Below, one piece after another: positions 37,701 to 49,800 of a stretch of 64,000 nucleotides of DNA (positions are counted from its first letter, which is position 1; every line of letters starts with the position of its first letter). The translations under genes were made by a program, and so were the position numbers. Location of the stretch: contig MPNW01000031.1 in assembly GCA_011800805.1 (NCBI GenBank), positions 7,925-71,924 on the forward strand, read 5' to 3'. This DNA comes from Hirudo medicinalis (lineage: Eukaryota > Annelida > Clitellata > Hirudinida > Hirudinidae). The notes under the pieces were generated by a model. It did not search any database and was not told where the DNA came from. It saw only the letters and a list, made by a program, of their open reading frames with translations.

Positions 37701-39331
37701 ATTTAGCAAAAGGGAAAAAATGGCTAACTGGTGCCGATAGTCAATCCAGAAAGGACACCTGCACAGTTGACATGATGTGCCGCCCAGCCCTGGAGAGTGT
37801 AGAAATTCAAAGAGCCAAAAATAATTTTTGAGGGAATCCTTGCTCACACACTAAAATTTAAAATCTCATCTATTTTATACTCAACTGATTACATGTAATA
37901 CATATTATTTTATACAATTATATGATCCTAACTGCAACCCCAGGATATGAAGAGTCACTGGGGATCAATTGTTTAAGGAGAGGGAAGCTTTCCTGAGAAT
38001 CTTAACTATAATATTCTCAAAAAGTAATAAAAGGAAGCACATATAAATATAAATAACATATATATATATGATATGGATATCAATGTGAGAAGGGGAATAA
38101 TATATATATATATATATATATATACTTTTATCTTATACTCTAAGGTCTTGTTAGTTTCCTTTGTCATTTCAAGGTCTTTCTTCATCTTAAGCAAAGCATT
38201 TTCAATTTTCTTGTTTTTCATACTTTTTTCTTCTCCAGAAATCTTTAGAGCTTTAATATTTTCTTCATATCTAATAAACATTTCCTCAACTTCTCTGAAG
38301 CATTTCTTACCATCTTCAAGAATTGCATAAATTTCACTTTCTGTTGCAACAGTTGAACACATTGTTAGATTTTGTTTGTACTTCATAAAGTCATTCCTTA
38401 CCTTTCATTAATAAATCATGTTTAATATCCTTCACTTCAAATTTACCATTTTTCAATAGGCAATTATGAAGATGAAATAGTTGATCCAAAACAAAAACTA
38501 AATATGACTGCATATTTTTGCAAGAAAAACAGCCAACAAAAAGTGTTTCCATTGTCTGGCATCCTTCCTAAAGCAATGTTTTAAAAATTAAATTAACCTA
38601 TTTAAATTAGAATGTAAAATTGGTACTAATGCTTGGTAAAGCTAATAATTGTAATTACTAACTTCTGAATATTTTATTTTCAAATTAACCTCCTTGAATG
38701 GATCCACAAGTATAAGAGGTGAGTTAATTTTTGCTGCTTTTTCTTTGTGTGAGTAATTGGCAACATCAGCTGCCTAGTTACCAATATTTAAAAAGGTCTC
38801 TAACTTTGGATTTTGCATTAAAATATTGAAATTATATCCAAACTACCATCAATTTCTTTATAAATGAATCCAGCACATTCCAAAATCTTTTTGCAATGAC
38901 CCCAATTGATTTACTGTTACAAGCTAACTGGCTGTCTGTATCATGACCTAGGAAATGCTGGAGCAACTGTATCATTAAAACCAACCTAAAATGGTATTTC
39001 CACATCAATTTCCACTGAACATACGAAATTTGAAATGTATATCTTTTCAAACTTATCAAAGTAGTCTTTAATATATACCTCACCTATCAATGACAAGTTC
39101 AATCAAGACGATGTGGGAAAGTTGATTTTCCTCGGCATCTGCGCAATATAGATGCTTTTCTAGTAAACCGTCAATATCCAAATCGCAGGAAAGTACGTCG
39201 GGGCTTCTCCAGGAATTGTACTTGGGTTTGAGAGTGGTTTTTTTACATATATCACGAATAATAATCTGCAAATCCAATATATCAGTTCTTAAACTTTCTA
39301 TACAATCCCTCGTTCCCAGCAAATGTGCCAT
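31730..39331 (-). CDS. CCDC157: CCDC157 homologue (coiled-coil protein)
   Basis: The first exon reads MAHLLGTRDCIESLRTDILD, then WRSPDVLSCDLDIDGLLE and QLSHIVLIELVIDR. This matches the N-terminus of CCDC157, a family linked to male fertility and acrosome formation in mammals. Exon 2 (about 38845-38990) has SIGVIAKRFWNVLDSF, and about 38510-38575 has EGCQTMETLFVGCFSC, both CCDC157 landmarks. Coiled-coil exons follow at about 38140-38385, 35340-35540, 35070-35250 and 34790-34910 (Glu/Lys heptads). Two late exons (about 32060-32200 and 31740-31865) end in CGYCGEWCSSSSDLNLHASY-C, a C2H2/C2HC-like finger. The last frame either stops in GTATGA at about 31730 or splices on, so the 3' end is open. 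Introns hold a (TA)n tract, a LINE remnant and a hAT remnant. Confidence 0.82.
33190..34010 (-). pseudogene. hAT (ZBED-like) transposase remnant
   Basis: Minus-strand frames give, in order, a BED-finger piece SHKISHPVWEYFMYDALKE, then TDNASNVIKAVKILGEMNE, RIACFAHTVQLV and ARWGSTYLTIQN. These are the hallmark hAT blocks (TDNAxNM, CxAHxLxL, TRWNSTY). Stops and frame changes between blocks show it is dead. It lies within a CCDC157 intron, on the same strand. Confidence 0.8.
35990..36900 (-). mobile_element. LINE reverse-transcriptase remnant
   Basis: Frames include SIDLIYLDFSKAFGKDRHER (RT motif A, the FSKAF block) and SSWVKMVLGVPQGSVFIIYI (motif B, GVPQGS). Downstream they include YVERLGRIKMTTLAE, a CR1/L2-type C-terminal block. 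Several frameshifts. It lies within a CCDC157 intron and is oriented like the gene. Confidence 0.8.
38055..38126. repeat. (TA)n microsatellite
   Basis: Two TA runs (about 38059-38069 and 38099-38124) flank a short copy of GATATGGATATCAATGTGAG. A related string, ATGGATATCAATGTCAGAAT, occurs at 37663. It lies in a CCDC157 intron. Confidence 0.8.
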
Positions 39332-39894
39332 TCTCTACTGATATTTAACGTAGAATTTCTTGTCTTAATTCGTTTGACAACGAGAACATTGAAAGTTTAC
39401 AAAATGTCTCCAAGGAAACAACAAACAACAAGGAAACAAGGAAAAATTAAAGTTAAATAATTTATTTACGAATGTGTTTCCAATTACGTAACAAAACAGT
39501 CTCATATGATGACATAAGGATTGTCCAAAAAGGACATCACGCCCTTAAAGGAATGAAGGATTAGGGCAGAGAAAGGGAAAGTGACTGTAACGTTGTTCAA
39601 AAGGTTTAACGTTATGTGTTTAAGCAAAATACAAACATTTCATATCTATCATAGAACTCTACTCAACGACTATCTGTCGAACGGCGTCTGTCAAGACGTA
39701 TTCACCAAAGACACCGAAAACACATCAGGACATAGAAACAATATATATGTCCTAGATACGTCGCAGTGAAGATGACTCATGGGGGATAAATGTTTCTCAA
39801 GGGCACCACAAACTCAACAATCTATGTTAGAGAATGAAACGTGAAAAATGTAGTGGAGGGAAATTCTTTTTAGCTAGGTAAATATGTCGCCAGC
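39332..39894. other. Intergenic, nothing firm
   Basis: This stretch holds the CCDC157 promoter side. An open frame at 39581-39769 on the plus strand has no recognisable domain and no splice context. I make no gene call. Confidence 0.5.
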
Positions 39895-40150
39895 TGAGTC
39901 CTTGAAGAGGAAAATTTTTAAGGCAGTGCTAAACTCGGTGAACCCTAGCACAACTTGATGAAATGGAGTTATTTGTATCTTGTCAAACGCCCCCATCCCT
40001 ATGTCCCTGATTTGAGGGCAACAACGCCGATTTGCCGATCATCCAGCGTCGCACGTCGAGCTGGTGATTTGACGAAGGAGCATCTGACTGATGATCTGAA
40101 CCTTCGCCTTCCCGAATATGTCTATTTTTTTAGAGCTGACGACTTCTAAA
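39895..40150 (-). mobile_element. LINE 3' coding fragment
   Basis: The minus-strand frame ends FTEFSTALKIFLFKD, and the nucleotide sequence GGTGATTTGACGAAGGAGCA aligns with GATAATTTGACGAGGGGAGC in the fragment at 7200-7581. Same family, both dead. Confidence 0.6.
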
Positions 40151-40417
40151 TGAGCGTTTTCGCTTGTTCTTTTTGTTGTACCCATGGTCCTAAACTTCTA
40201 AAAATCGGATTTTTATTACTAAGAAGTCCTAAAAAATGAGGGAAGTCCTAAAAAAATTGAAAAGGTCCTAAAATTTTATTGAACTAATTTAGTAATAAAT
40301 TTAATTGATGTACCAAAAATAGAGGGAATTCGTTATCTCTTTATTGTAGCTGTACACCGGAATGCGCCTAAGTGCCTTATTACGTTCGTTCGCTTGACTC
40401 TTTGATTTCTGAAAGTT

Positions 40418-42139
40418 TTGATAAAACTGCCAATTATGCCTGGAGTTTGTTCTTTCAATAGCAAATGGCTCGAAAGTGATGAGTTGTTTGAGAAGGAATA
40501 CTACAGCTTCTCAAAAGGCGTATTGTTGCGCTTGCAAAAAGAACTTCGACATTTCGAAATTTGGAGTTACAGTACACATTTATTTATTTATTTGATTAAA
40601 GTCCGTCACATGACTAAGATGATTTGAACTTGTTAGTTAGTGTTAGATATAGTAATGAAGTAAGAGTAATAATAGGTGTAATGGTTAAATTATAAAAATA
40701 ATAATGTTGATAATAATATTAGGGAAAGGTAAATAATTGATCAAATTATGACGCTTTTTGCAAATCCAAATTTATATTGAGCTGCTTCTGCACTCATGTT
40801 GTCATTGCTCTTAGGTCTCGGTCGTCCAGAGAACAATGTCATCGGCATACATTGAAATCGCATTCATCATGATGATGAATAGAAGAGGGTTGAGGACGCT
40901 GCCTTGTGGAGTGCCGTTTTCTAAAGCGATTGGTAGGGAGAGAGCTGAATACTCCCTCACTTGAATACTTCTATCCTGGAGGAAGTTGTGGATCCATTCC
41001 AGTGGTTTGCCCTTGACACCCATCTTGGAGAGTTACTCGATGATCCACTCTTTCCAAAACATGTCGAAGGTTTTTTCCAAGTCCAGGAAGACTCCAGAGT
41101 CATCTGCTTCTTGGTTGAGGACGCGGCTATATCCTGCGTCAGTCTGACGATGTGGTCCACACAGCCTCGGCCTTTTCTGAAATCAGCTTGGTACTGGTTC
41201 AACATGTTTTTACTCTCCATGAACCATCTGAGTTTCGTGGCAATCACCCGCTCCAGGAGCTTGCAAAGAATGGAAGTCAGAGAGATGGGGCGGTAGGCTG
41301 TGAGAGTGGCTTCCCTTTCTTCGGTATTGGGACAACTATAACTCTCTTCCAGGAATGGGGGACCACTCCTTAGGACCAGGACTGGTTGAAGAGAGCTACG
41401 ATCCCTTTGAGGCTTAGAAGAGGGAGTCTTCTGAGCATCTCGTAGTGGATGTCATCAGATCCTGGCGATAAGTTCCCACATCTCCTCAGAACATCATAGA
41501 CTTCGGAGTTGCTGTTGGGATCAGAAAGGGGGGAGTCGTCTGGTAGGAAAAGTTCTAGGTTCGGCTGATGCTCAATCTTGATGCAAAATGCGGGGAGAGG
41601 CTTGCGTTGCTGCTGGCTAGTGTAGCAGTACATGGTCGAGGAAGAAAACATCGTGAAAATGTTAAATCATACTGGGTACTCAACCGATGAATAGTTTCGT
41701 TACGTCTGCAAGCAGATCAGTTGTTACCCCATTGGTGAGTGATGAAATTGAACCGTCTCAATGCATTATTGAATCTATTGAAGCTTACCCAGAAGTGGTT
41801 GCTAATAGATATGATAGTGAAGATTGTATGAAAGCAGAAATAATATGGTGTTTGATTACTGTGATGAATCATTACTCATTCAAATCGAGTGATCGTCTAA
41901 CACATTTTAAGTTAACGTTCCAAGACAGTGTAATTGCCAAACACTTCAAATGTGGAGAGTCCAAAACTAGGTGCATATCAACTTTTGGACTTGCTGATTA
42001 TTGTAGGGAAGTACTTTGTGACGACTTAAAGAATCAAAAGTTTGTACTTCTGTTTGATGAGAGTTTAAACCAAAAGCTTCAACAAAAGCAGATTTGCGTT
42101 TTAATTGTTGTTTGCGTGTGTTTGATGTTCGTAAAATAA
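40418..42139 (+). pseudogene. hAT-like transposase ORF split by a LINE
   Basis: Part 1 (40436-40570) reads MPGVCSFNSKWLESDELFEK, the start of a BED-less hAT-like transposase. Part 2 (41687-42139) reads DCMKAEIIWCLITVMNHYSF, then FQDSVIAKHFKCGESKTRCI and FVLLFDESLNQ. These match the WCL..V...S, F.DS.IA..F.CG..K and FDES(M/L)N blocks of KIAA/ZNF-type hAT relatives. The frame then degenerates (VCVCLMFVK, stop). A LINE inserted on the opposite strand (40573-41655) separates the halves. Confidence 0.7.
40573..41655 (-). mobile_element. I/Jockey-type LINE fragment with RT core
   Basis: Minus-strand frames give, in order, NLSPGSDDIHYEMLRRLP, LFNQSWS, YQADFRKGRGCVDHIVRLTQ, GKPLEWIHNFLQDRSIQV, ENGTPQGSVLNPLLFIIMMN and MYADDIVLWTTET. 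These are the RT fingers/palm through the catalytic YADD box. Frameshifts split the ORF into three frames. The 3' end is the ATTTATTTATTTGATTAAAG tail at 40573-40600. The motif order and the RKGRGxxDHIxRLTQDI block point to the I/Jockey group. Confidence 0.88.
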
Positions 42140-42502
42140 ACAAAATCGAAACAAGAAGAATTCCCTCTTGAATTATTTTATCTTTGATAACCTCGGGTTG
42201 AGGTTAGTCGGTCGCATTATTGTTGTTAGGTTTGTTTTCGCATGAGGTTCGAGCTTTTTATCTGTTGGAAAAATTCCAAATTCGACTTTGAGTGGAATAA
42301 TGACATATTTTGCTGTTGTAGAAGATGTCATATGTTTTGATGCGAAGAAAGGGGATGGACTTGTGAGTTGCATTTATGTTACATTTTACCCTCTCTAAAG
42401 GAAGGTTTCTCAGTTGTAGATTCACAGTCGGCAAAAGCGCCCACGTGAGGTCCTAATATAATTGTTTAGTTATGATTTGATATCGTTTTGTCGCATATCT
42501 AG

Positions 42503-45500
42503 ATGGCGTCAACCCATGTTGGTGACACGACACTTTGTGGCGAAGTTATAATAAAAACCATTTCCGACAAGGCAGTTATAACGCTCAACAGACCCAAATC
42601 ACTCAATTCGCTCACTCTCCCTATGATAAAAACGATCAATCCGTTCATGAAGGTACGTTATGGTGAAAATGCGCTAACCTTATTTTGATTTAATTTGATC
42701 TCTGAGCATGCAATCTAAACATGCAATTCTATCAATTCTAGGAATGGCAATCAAATGGTGATTTGAAGATGATTATAATCAAGGGTGCTGGAGAGAAAGC
42801 ATTTTGTGCTGGGGGTGATGTAAGAGGTTTGAGACACTAAAGTTGCTTAATGAGTCAAAAATTAAACTTGTATGACTTATGATTGTGATTATCATTTGGA
42901 AAGTAATGTTCTACTACATTTTTGTTTGGGTTATATTTTTCCTAAAAATGATTTCTTTTAATTTGTCTTTGGTGGCTGGTGACTGAAAGACCAGAGCAAT
43001 AACAACTATTGCACATTTAGCTGTTTCAGGGAGCAATTTAGAGTGTCAAAAGACATTTTTTCAAGAGGAGTACTTTTTAAATCATGCAATTGGTTGGTGT
43101 TCGTGGATTTGTTAGTCTTGTTTTGGAAATGATTAATGTTTTAGAGATGAAAAGATATACATATATATACATATGTATGTATATATTTATATACATATTT
43201 TTATTTTTATGTTTTCTAAATTTTATTTTATGAACAGAAAACATAAGCAAACAAAACTATAACACAAAGATAACTGAAATGCAAAAGAAATTATGTCCAA
43301 AGGCAAAAACCCAGAGGTATTCACATCCCAGTAGGAGGGCCACTTATGTAGAAGAATAGTTGAGTAGCTTTTTATAACAAATGAAATAAGTAAAACCAAG
43401 ATGAGAATATGTGTGAGGTAGAAGCAAGAAATTAGCAGATATTTATGTGTTTCACCAGACAGTGATTTATAGGATGACTTGAATGTTGATATTGATGCGG
43501 ATGAGGTTATTTCTTTAGTTAGGGATAGTATATGCATGGACCCGAGCTTATAATAGAAGGGTAGTATTTGCTAATTCAGCCCAAATGCGATTGACGTTAC
43601 ATATGAATTTCTGATAAGCAGATGAAATAGTTATCAAATGATATAAGCAGGACATTTAGAGAATTTGTACATAAACATGGCTGTTTGAAACACATTCAAC
43701 TGATAAATATTGAGCATTTTATCATTGGCAAACAAGGATTTTGTTGAAGAGCATGGCTGAGTACATAATATGTTTTAGGATCTATTCTATATTGTAATGT
43801 ATATTTCTATGTTTCAAATATAATTATGTATTAAATATATATTATAATTATACATTATCTGATACATTAAATAAAGTTAATATCGATGATAAAAATACTT
43901 TATAGGGCTATTTTTGGTGAATTTGTTTTTGTTTTTGAATTTTCTGACTAGTTTTTAAATCAGTTATAGCATTTATCATTAGTTTAGTCATAACATCCTG
44001 AGGATTTAAAGAAAGCTGGCCTCCTTAACAACATTTAGCTTTGGTTTGGGTGGTGGTTGATGTCAATGAGACCGTTGGTTTAGCTATTCTAGTAAATGAC
44101 TTTTGCACTTTGACTACATATTGGAAAAAGAAAAATGAGCCTAAATGCACTGAAATCAGAAAAAAAATTCATCGAGTAAATGAGCTAATCTGATGGGTTT
44201 TATTCACTGTTTGAATACAAATTTTTTGTTGCCCTTACATACTTTTTAAATCTGCTTGCACTAAGTCACCATAAGTGAGGAAGATATGTAGAATAAGTAC
44301 TTAAGAAAGGCAAAGTTGGGCCTTTCAACAAGGGCCAAATAATTATTGATTGAAACTATCAGGCTACATCTTCAAGAGTCTCTCTCTCCTGCAGGAATGT
44401 CCAAAGTCCCATGGGTTGCCCTGATTGATGGAATAACTATGGGAGGGGTTAACTCAAATTGTTGTTTATTCTCTTCTCCCTGATAATAGAAATTTTGTTT
44501 GTTACTAGGGAGCAGGACTTTCAGTTCATGGTAACTTTAGGGTTGCCACAGAGAGAACATTATTTGCAATGCCTGAGACTGCCATAGGTGAGCTGAAATT
44601 TGCACTATTCTTGTTCTTCAATTTATTGTAGTAATTGTTGTACATTAATTTAACCATAACCCATTAGTTTATCATTGCATGTTTCTACATTTCATTGGAC
44701 GTTACATTCACATGCGCTGTGAAATATAATTACATATTAAATAACAATATTATATAATTGTCACAAAAATTAATTTTTATTGTTATTATTGACTTTTGAC
44801 ATTTTTTAATAAGTTTCAAAATGATGTTTCACCAAATTTAATAAGCATATTTTGAAGCACTATTTATATAACAAACTAATTTTACTTTGAGTAATTTTCA
44901 CAACATATTACATGTGATATTGTCAAAAAATGGGTACTTTCTATCTGTTTTGGACTGGAAGCAAGCTATGTGAAGCATGTTAATTTATTAAAGTTTCATG
45001 ACTGAGCATTTCCAAGCTCAGCACTAATTAACCATTTTTGAAACTTAGGTTTGATACCTGATGTTGGCGGTGGCCATTTCTTGCCTAGACTTTTGGGTGG
45101 ACTCGGAAATTTCCTGGCTTTGACAGGCTTCAGACTGAAGGGAAGAGACACATTCAATGCAGGGATAGCAACACATTTCGTTGAGTCTTCCAAGGTTTGA
45201 TTAACTACATTATTGTTGTATTAATGCTCATTTGGAACGAATTATTGAACTTAGATGTTTCTCATTGTGGAACTACTTGAAATTTTTCAAAGATGGATAA
45301 ACTTGCTTTTTCCTCAGATTGCGCACCTAGAGAAGGATCTATTAAGATTGGTTTCGCCAAGTCTTGAGGATATTAAAGAAATTCTGGATCATTATCATGA
45401 TGAGGCAATTGCACTAGATAGTTCAATTCAATAATCGAAAAATTGTTTGAATAGGCTTGTAATAGGTTACATGCTGCACCATTTTCCATTTTTCAAATTT

Positions 45501-46076
45501 TGTTCAATGCAATCATGTATTTGTCCAGACAATACTGGAGAAAGACAACCCATTTGTGCTTTCCAGTCAACAAGCACTGATAAACGACATATTTTCATCC
45601 TATAACATTGAAGACATTTTTAATGATCTTTCTAAAGATGGTTCTGATTGGTCAAAGACTCAGTTGGAAACCCTAGCCAAAATGGTGGCCTTTCCTTACA
45701 TATTTTTGTTTAATCTATTAATATTAATTTGCTTGACAGTCCCCAACATCACTCAAACTGACCTTGGAACAGATGAGAAGGGGTAAAAATATGAGTCTGA
45801 AGCAGGATTTGGAGATGGAATACAGGATTGTAATTCGCATCATGCAGAAAAATGATTTCTCTGAGGGAGTTCGGGCATGTAAGTGATTCATTAATGGGCT
45901 TAACACTCATGATACAATTTTTTAAATTAATATTTAATTTGTATATTTAATATGTAGTGCTTATCGATAAAGATTTAAAACCATGTTGGAAACCATCATC
46001 CCTCAAAGAGGTTTCAAACAGCGTTATTGAGTCGTACTTCGAAGAGCTGCCTCTAAATGAAGAATTGGTCCTATAA
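42503..46076 (+). CDS. HIBCH: 3-hydroxyisobutyryl-CoA hydrolase
   Basis: Valine-catabolism thioesterase of the crotonase fold. Ten exons with consistent phase: 42503-42652, 42742-42826, 43030-43092, 44395-44447, 44509-44587, 45049-45194, 45318-45404, 45529-45684, 45740-45878 and 45958-46076, giving 358 residues. Motifs: [92 protein letters not shown] (with the catalytic-region Glu), [15 protein letters not shown] and [11 protein letters not shown]. The C-terminal HIBCH signature is [12 protein letters not shown]...[14 protein letters not shown]. Intron 7 has a GC donor (GAG|GCAATT), needed to keep frame and length. The N-terminus [15 protein letters not shown] shows no mitochondrial transit peptide, unlike animal HIBCH. 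Confidence 0.95.
44757..44965 (+). mobile_element. Tc1/mariner right-end fragment in HIBCH intron
   Basis: TATTGTTATTATTGACTTTT and, later, GAGTAATTTTCACAACATAT then GGGTACTTTCTATCTGTTTTGGACTGG align with the right end of the Tc1-like element at 56310-56525 in the same orientation. No transposase remains. It is in HIBCH intron 5. Confidence 0.75.
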
Positions 46077-46833
46077 TTTAAACATGATCACTAAAAATTT
46101 GATTGAATAGTGATAGATTTTTTGACCAAACAATGCTTTAAAATGTCTTTTCAAAACAAAGTGGTTCAGCCTGCTTCAGCCTAACCAGAGGATGTTTGAG
46201 GTGCAATTCCTAACTTGAGAAAAGCACTTTGGAGACAGTGTGGTAGTTACATAAACAGATTAAAGACTATTTCTGAGGCCGACATAGGTATGGGTATATG
46301 GGCAACAAATTATATATGAGTGAATGCTGAGGCTTTAATGTGACAAGGTGGACAAACATAATGATTTGTAAAGGCATTGGTGCAAGTCAAAGCCAATAAT
46401 GTTATGCTAGATCAATATCACAGACCAATATCATGCAAGGAATTGCATCACAAAGGATTGAGACAAGGAAGTCTTAGATAAAAAGTTGCTTGAGTTTGAG
46501 GGGCTAGCAGAACAGCTGTCCATCTTTAAAAAATCAGTCTGGGGCCATTGCAAAAGCTCATTTGTGTTGGAAACTCATCCTCATCATCCTTTGGGTCACG
46601 GGACTTGCTGTCAGTTGTTGGACTGTTGCTGTACAGGCCTCTAAATTTCTGTTCCTGCATCAAGCAAATCACTAATTACACAATTGTCAATGAAAATAAA
46701 TTACTGTGAATGCAGCCTTGTTACACCGAAATTCCTTCTCAGCTTTTTGTTTTTTTTTAAATGACATCAAAATTCATATTTAGCCATTCTTGTAAGTAAC
46801 TTATGCCTCTGCAAAATTGCACCTGAAAGCACT

Positions 46834-49800
46834 TTAATTGCATTTACATGTTGCCACCTCTCGAGGGTTTTCCCTGGTGATGTAGGCTGGGTTACATGAT
46901 GCATGACACAGCCCTGCTTTTACTGGAGGAATGCAACCTTCTTTGCTAAACTGCATGCGAATTGAGCTATGTTGGAGCCGCTTGCAGTTGAACCAACTGA
47001 GTTGAGAAAAGCTCACATTTTCAAAGACCTTGTTTGTCTCTTCTACCATCTTCCTCAAGCTCGGTGTCACATCAAGTTCAGATAGGGCCAAGTTATGTGC
47101 CCTGTCTTCTCTGGCTAGAAACAGAACATAAGGTGTTTGCATTGGCATCTCTGAAGTTATTCTGATGAACTCTTGGGTGGAGATGGGCCTGACTTTTGCA
47201 TCATCTGCGAGATACCAGGATGCTTTGCCAGATGCTGACTCAGAACATGAAAACAAACTATAATAATGTCCAAATTCCAAAGTTGCACCAGAATGGATGG
47301 TCAAAGCTTTTAATTCATAAATGATGCATTTCTGACTGCTGGAGCCAGATGAGGAACTTTGACATTTTTTACCAAGCAATTCCTCAGCATCAAAGGGCAA
47401 TTTCACTAGTTTTGAGCAAGTTATTGGGGCATTGACTTTTTTTCTGCAACGAGATTGAGTATCAAAATGAAATCTGAGCAGTACAATGACCAAGTATGCA
47501 GGTGGAGATACAACAAAGTGGCTTTTTAAAGCCCTGACCATTTTGTTGCATTGACAACACAGGTACTTGTTGTCTCCATCAAGCATTTCTTGTTTGAAAT
47601 GATCTTCAACCAAACTGGAGAGATCATGAGCCATTCCCTGCCAAGAAAAAGCATCCATTTAACAATTAGTGTTTGCTAAACTCTAATTACAGTCAATACA
47701 AATGACCTCATCAAGCCATTGGCTATCTGCTGGAATTGAGATAGGGAGACTAGAAAAGTTTTCTCTCTTACTTGACTGGGCATTACATTCAAGACATCTG
47801 ATAGTATTCCTCATACTACCATGGAAGTTTCTTGTTACCAAGGACCCTAATTTTAATATGTAAGATATTAATAACTAAATGTATGAAATATCAAAAAGAT
47901 GGCAAAGCTCAAAAGGAAGGTAAGTCAATTCATCTCTAAACATTACATCAGTTTTGAATGTATCTGCAACAGAATAAATTTATTCAAACCATTACTCTGG
48001 GCAAATTCCTCTGACATTTTGTCAAGATAATAAGTGAAAAACTCTGAGCAGTCATGCTGTAGTCCAAATGAAAAGAACTTCTTGCTGCAGTTTACGACAT
48101 CATTTGGGGTACAAATAACTCTCTATGCAAAAATAAAGTTTCAAAGATAAATTCAAACTCCAATTTATGATAGCCATCAATAATCTTTGCCTTAGAGAGT
48201 AAGAGATTGGCAAATGTGAATTGCAGAGACTTAGCAAACTGGCCTGAATACAAAGGGCTCTGCAAGATCTCCCTGCTGAAGCTGAAGTTATATAACCATG
48301 TAAAAACAAAGATCAGCACTTTAAAAATGTCAACCTCATGCAACCTTGTGCAAGCATATAACATTGAACAATGCAGTTTATATAACAAGTATTGCCCAAG
48401 TTGAGGAGTCCTCGAGTGCACATCAATGTTGCATCAATGGCTGAGAGATCTAATGATCCCACTTCAAAGATGGATATGTTGTCTGCCAGCATTTTCTCCA
48501 ACTGTTCACCTGTTGGCCGACCATGTGGCTTGGATGAAACAACAATTATTACAAATATTGTATACTTTTTAACAAAAGATCATTTGAGAGCTGTTGTGTT
48601 AAGACTGAGTTTTATTTACTTTTAGCGAACGAAATCAATGGTTAGCCGAAGTGATGTCCAGGATGACCCAAAACCAAAAACAATAAATCATAGACATATG
48701 ACATCCCATTCATAAGCAAAAGTAGTTTAGTCAAAACCATATCAGCTTGTTTAACATAGGAAGCATGTCCCTCTGCAGCTGAAAAGAAGCACACTAATCT
48801 AAAAACAAATTGGGGCATTTCTCATGCTTAACAGCAAGATGCAACAACTTTCTGAGTTGAATGGCATTTTGTCCGAAATGACTGCCATCGGAATGCTGTG
48901 TCTGGAGAATATGGGCTTCAGTTTCATGAAAACAGATCTTATTTTCCAAATGGGCAACTTCTGGATATTTACTGAAATAGTCAACCACAAGCAAATAGTC
49001 CCAGAAATTTAATGTAAATATAACAATTCCAACTTTCTGCCAATGTCTGTCTGACACAGCATTTGGCACAAGGGTTTACTTTTATGGAAGGCTTTGATTT
49101 TTAAGACAATGTGGACGTGACATCTGATCACGGAAAATTCATCACATGAAAATTTATCATCTAGGAGAGACACTGGATATGTAAGATGACCCCTTAGAAT
49201 AAGGTTTTCCAAAAAAAAGTACTCTTGGAGTACTTCCATATACACTCTTCAGATCAGAAGAATTCATTAGGTGATCTAAGGAATGGGCATGACTTGATAA
49301 GGTGACTCCCTATGTGTGGCTCGCATATGTTGCATGTCAATCGATAGGCTATATTAAATGCCAACTTGAAATCTAACTCTGCAATGTACACATTTCAAAA
49401 AGTCCAGGGAGGAGAGCAACAGAAACTCAGGGAAGGATCAAAAGAAATTAAACTATCTGAGGAAGTGGCACATTAATCAATCAGCTGTACCAAATGCCAA
49501 CCTGAAAAGTCCAGGGAGTGCAGCTGGAATCCTAAGAATGTTTTAAACGATGAATTTTCCCATGATAAATTATCCAGATACCCATAACATTACATGTGTT
49601 TCTATATCACAGTCTAGTCTGGGCCAGTAAACACACAAGCATGTCAGATGTTTCATTTTGTCCAGTCCCTTATGAGAAAACTTCTTTTAAGTTGTTCTGA
49701 CATGAAGTAAACTTGCATGAATAGAACTGTTTGATTGATGCAGCTTTCAGTGTTTTGAAACGATTTATAAATTTAATGAATTTGTCTTCATTTTTCTTTA

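Noticed and set aside
40160..40290. GTCCTAAA repeats as a CRISPR-like or regulatory array
   Set aside because: Four irregularly spaced 8-base words in AT-rich DNA of an animal; spacers and repeats are not of constant length.
45390..45434. Stop of HIBCH at the TAA near 45432
   Set aside because: Read-through would lose the conserved C-terminal third, which is present in phase in three further exons; a GC-AG splice explains the frame.
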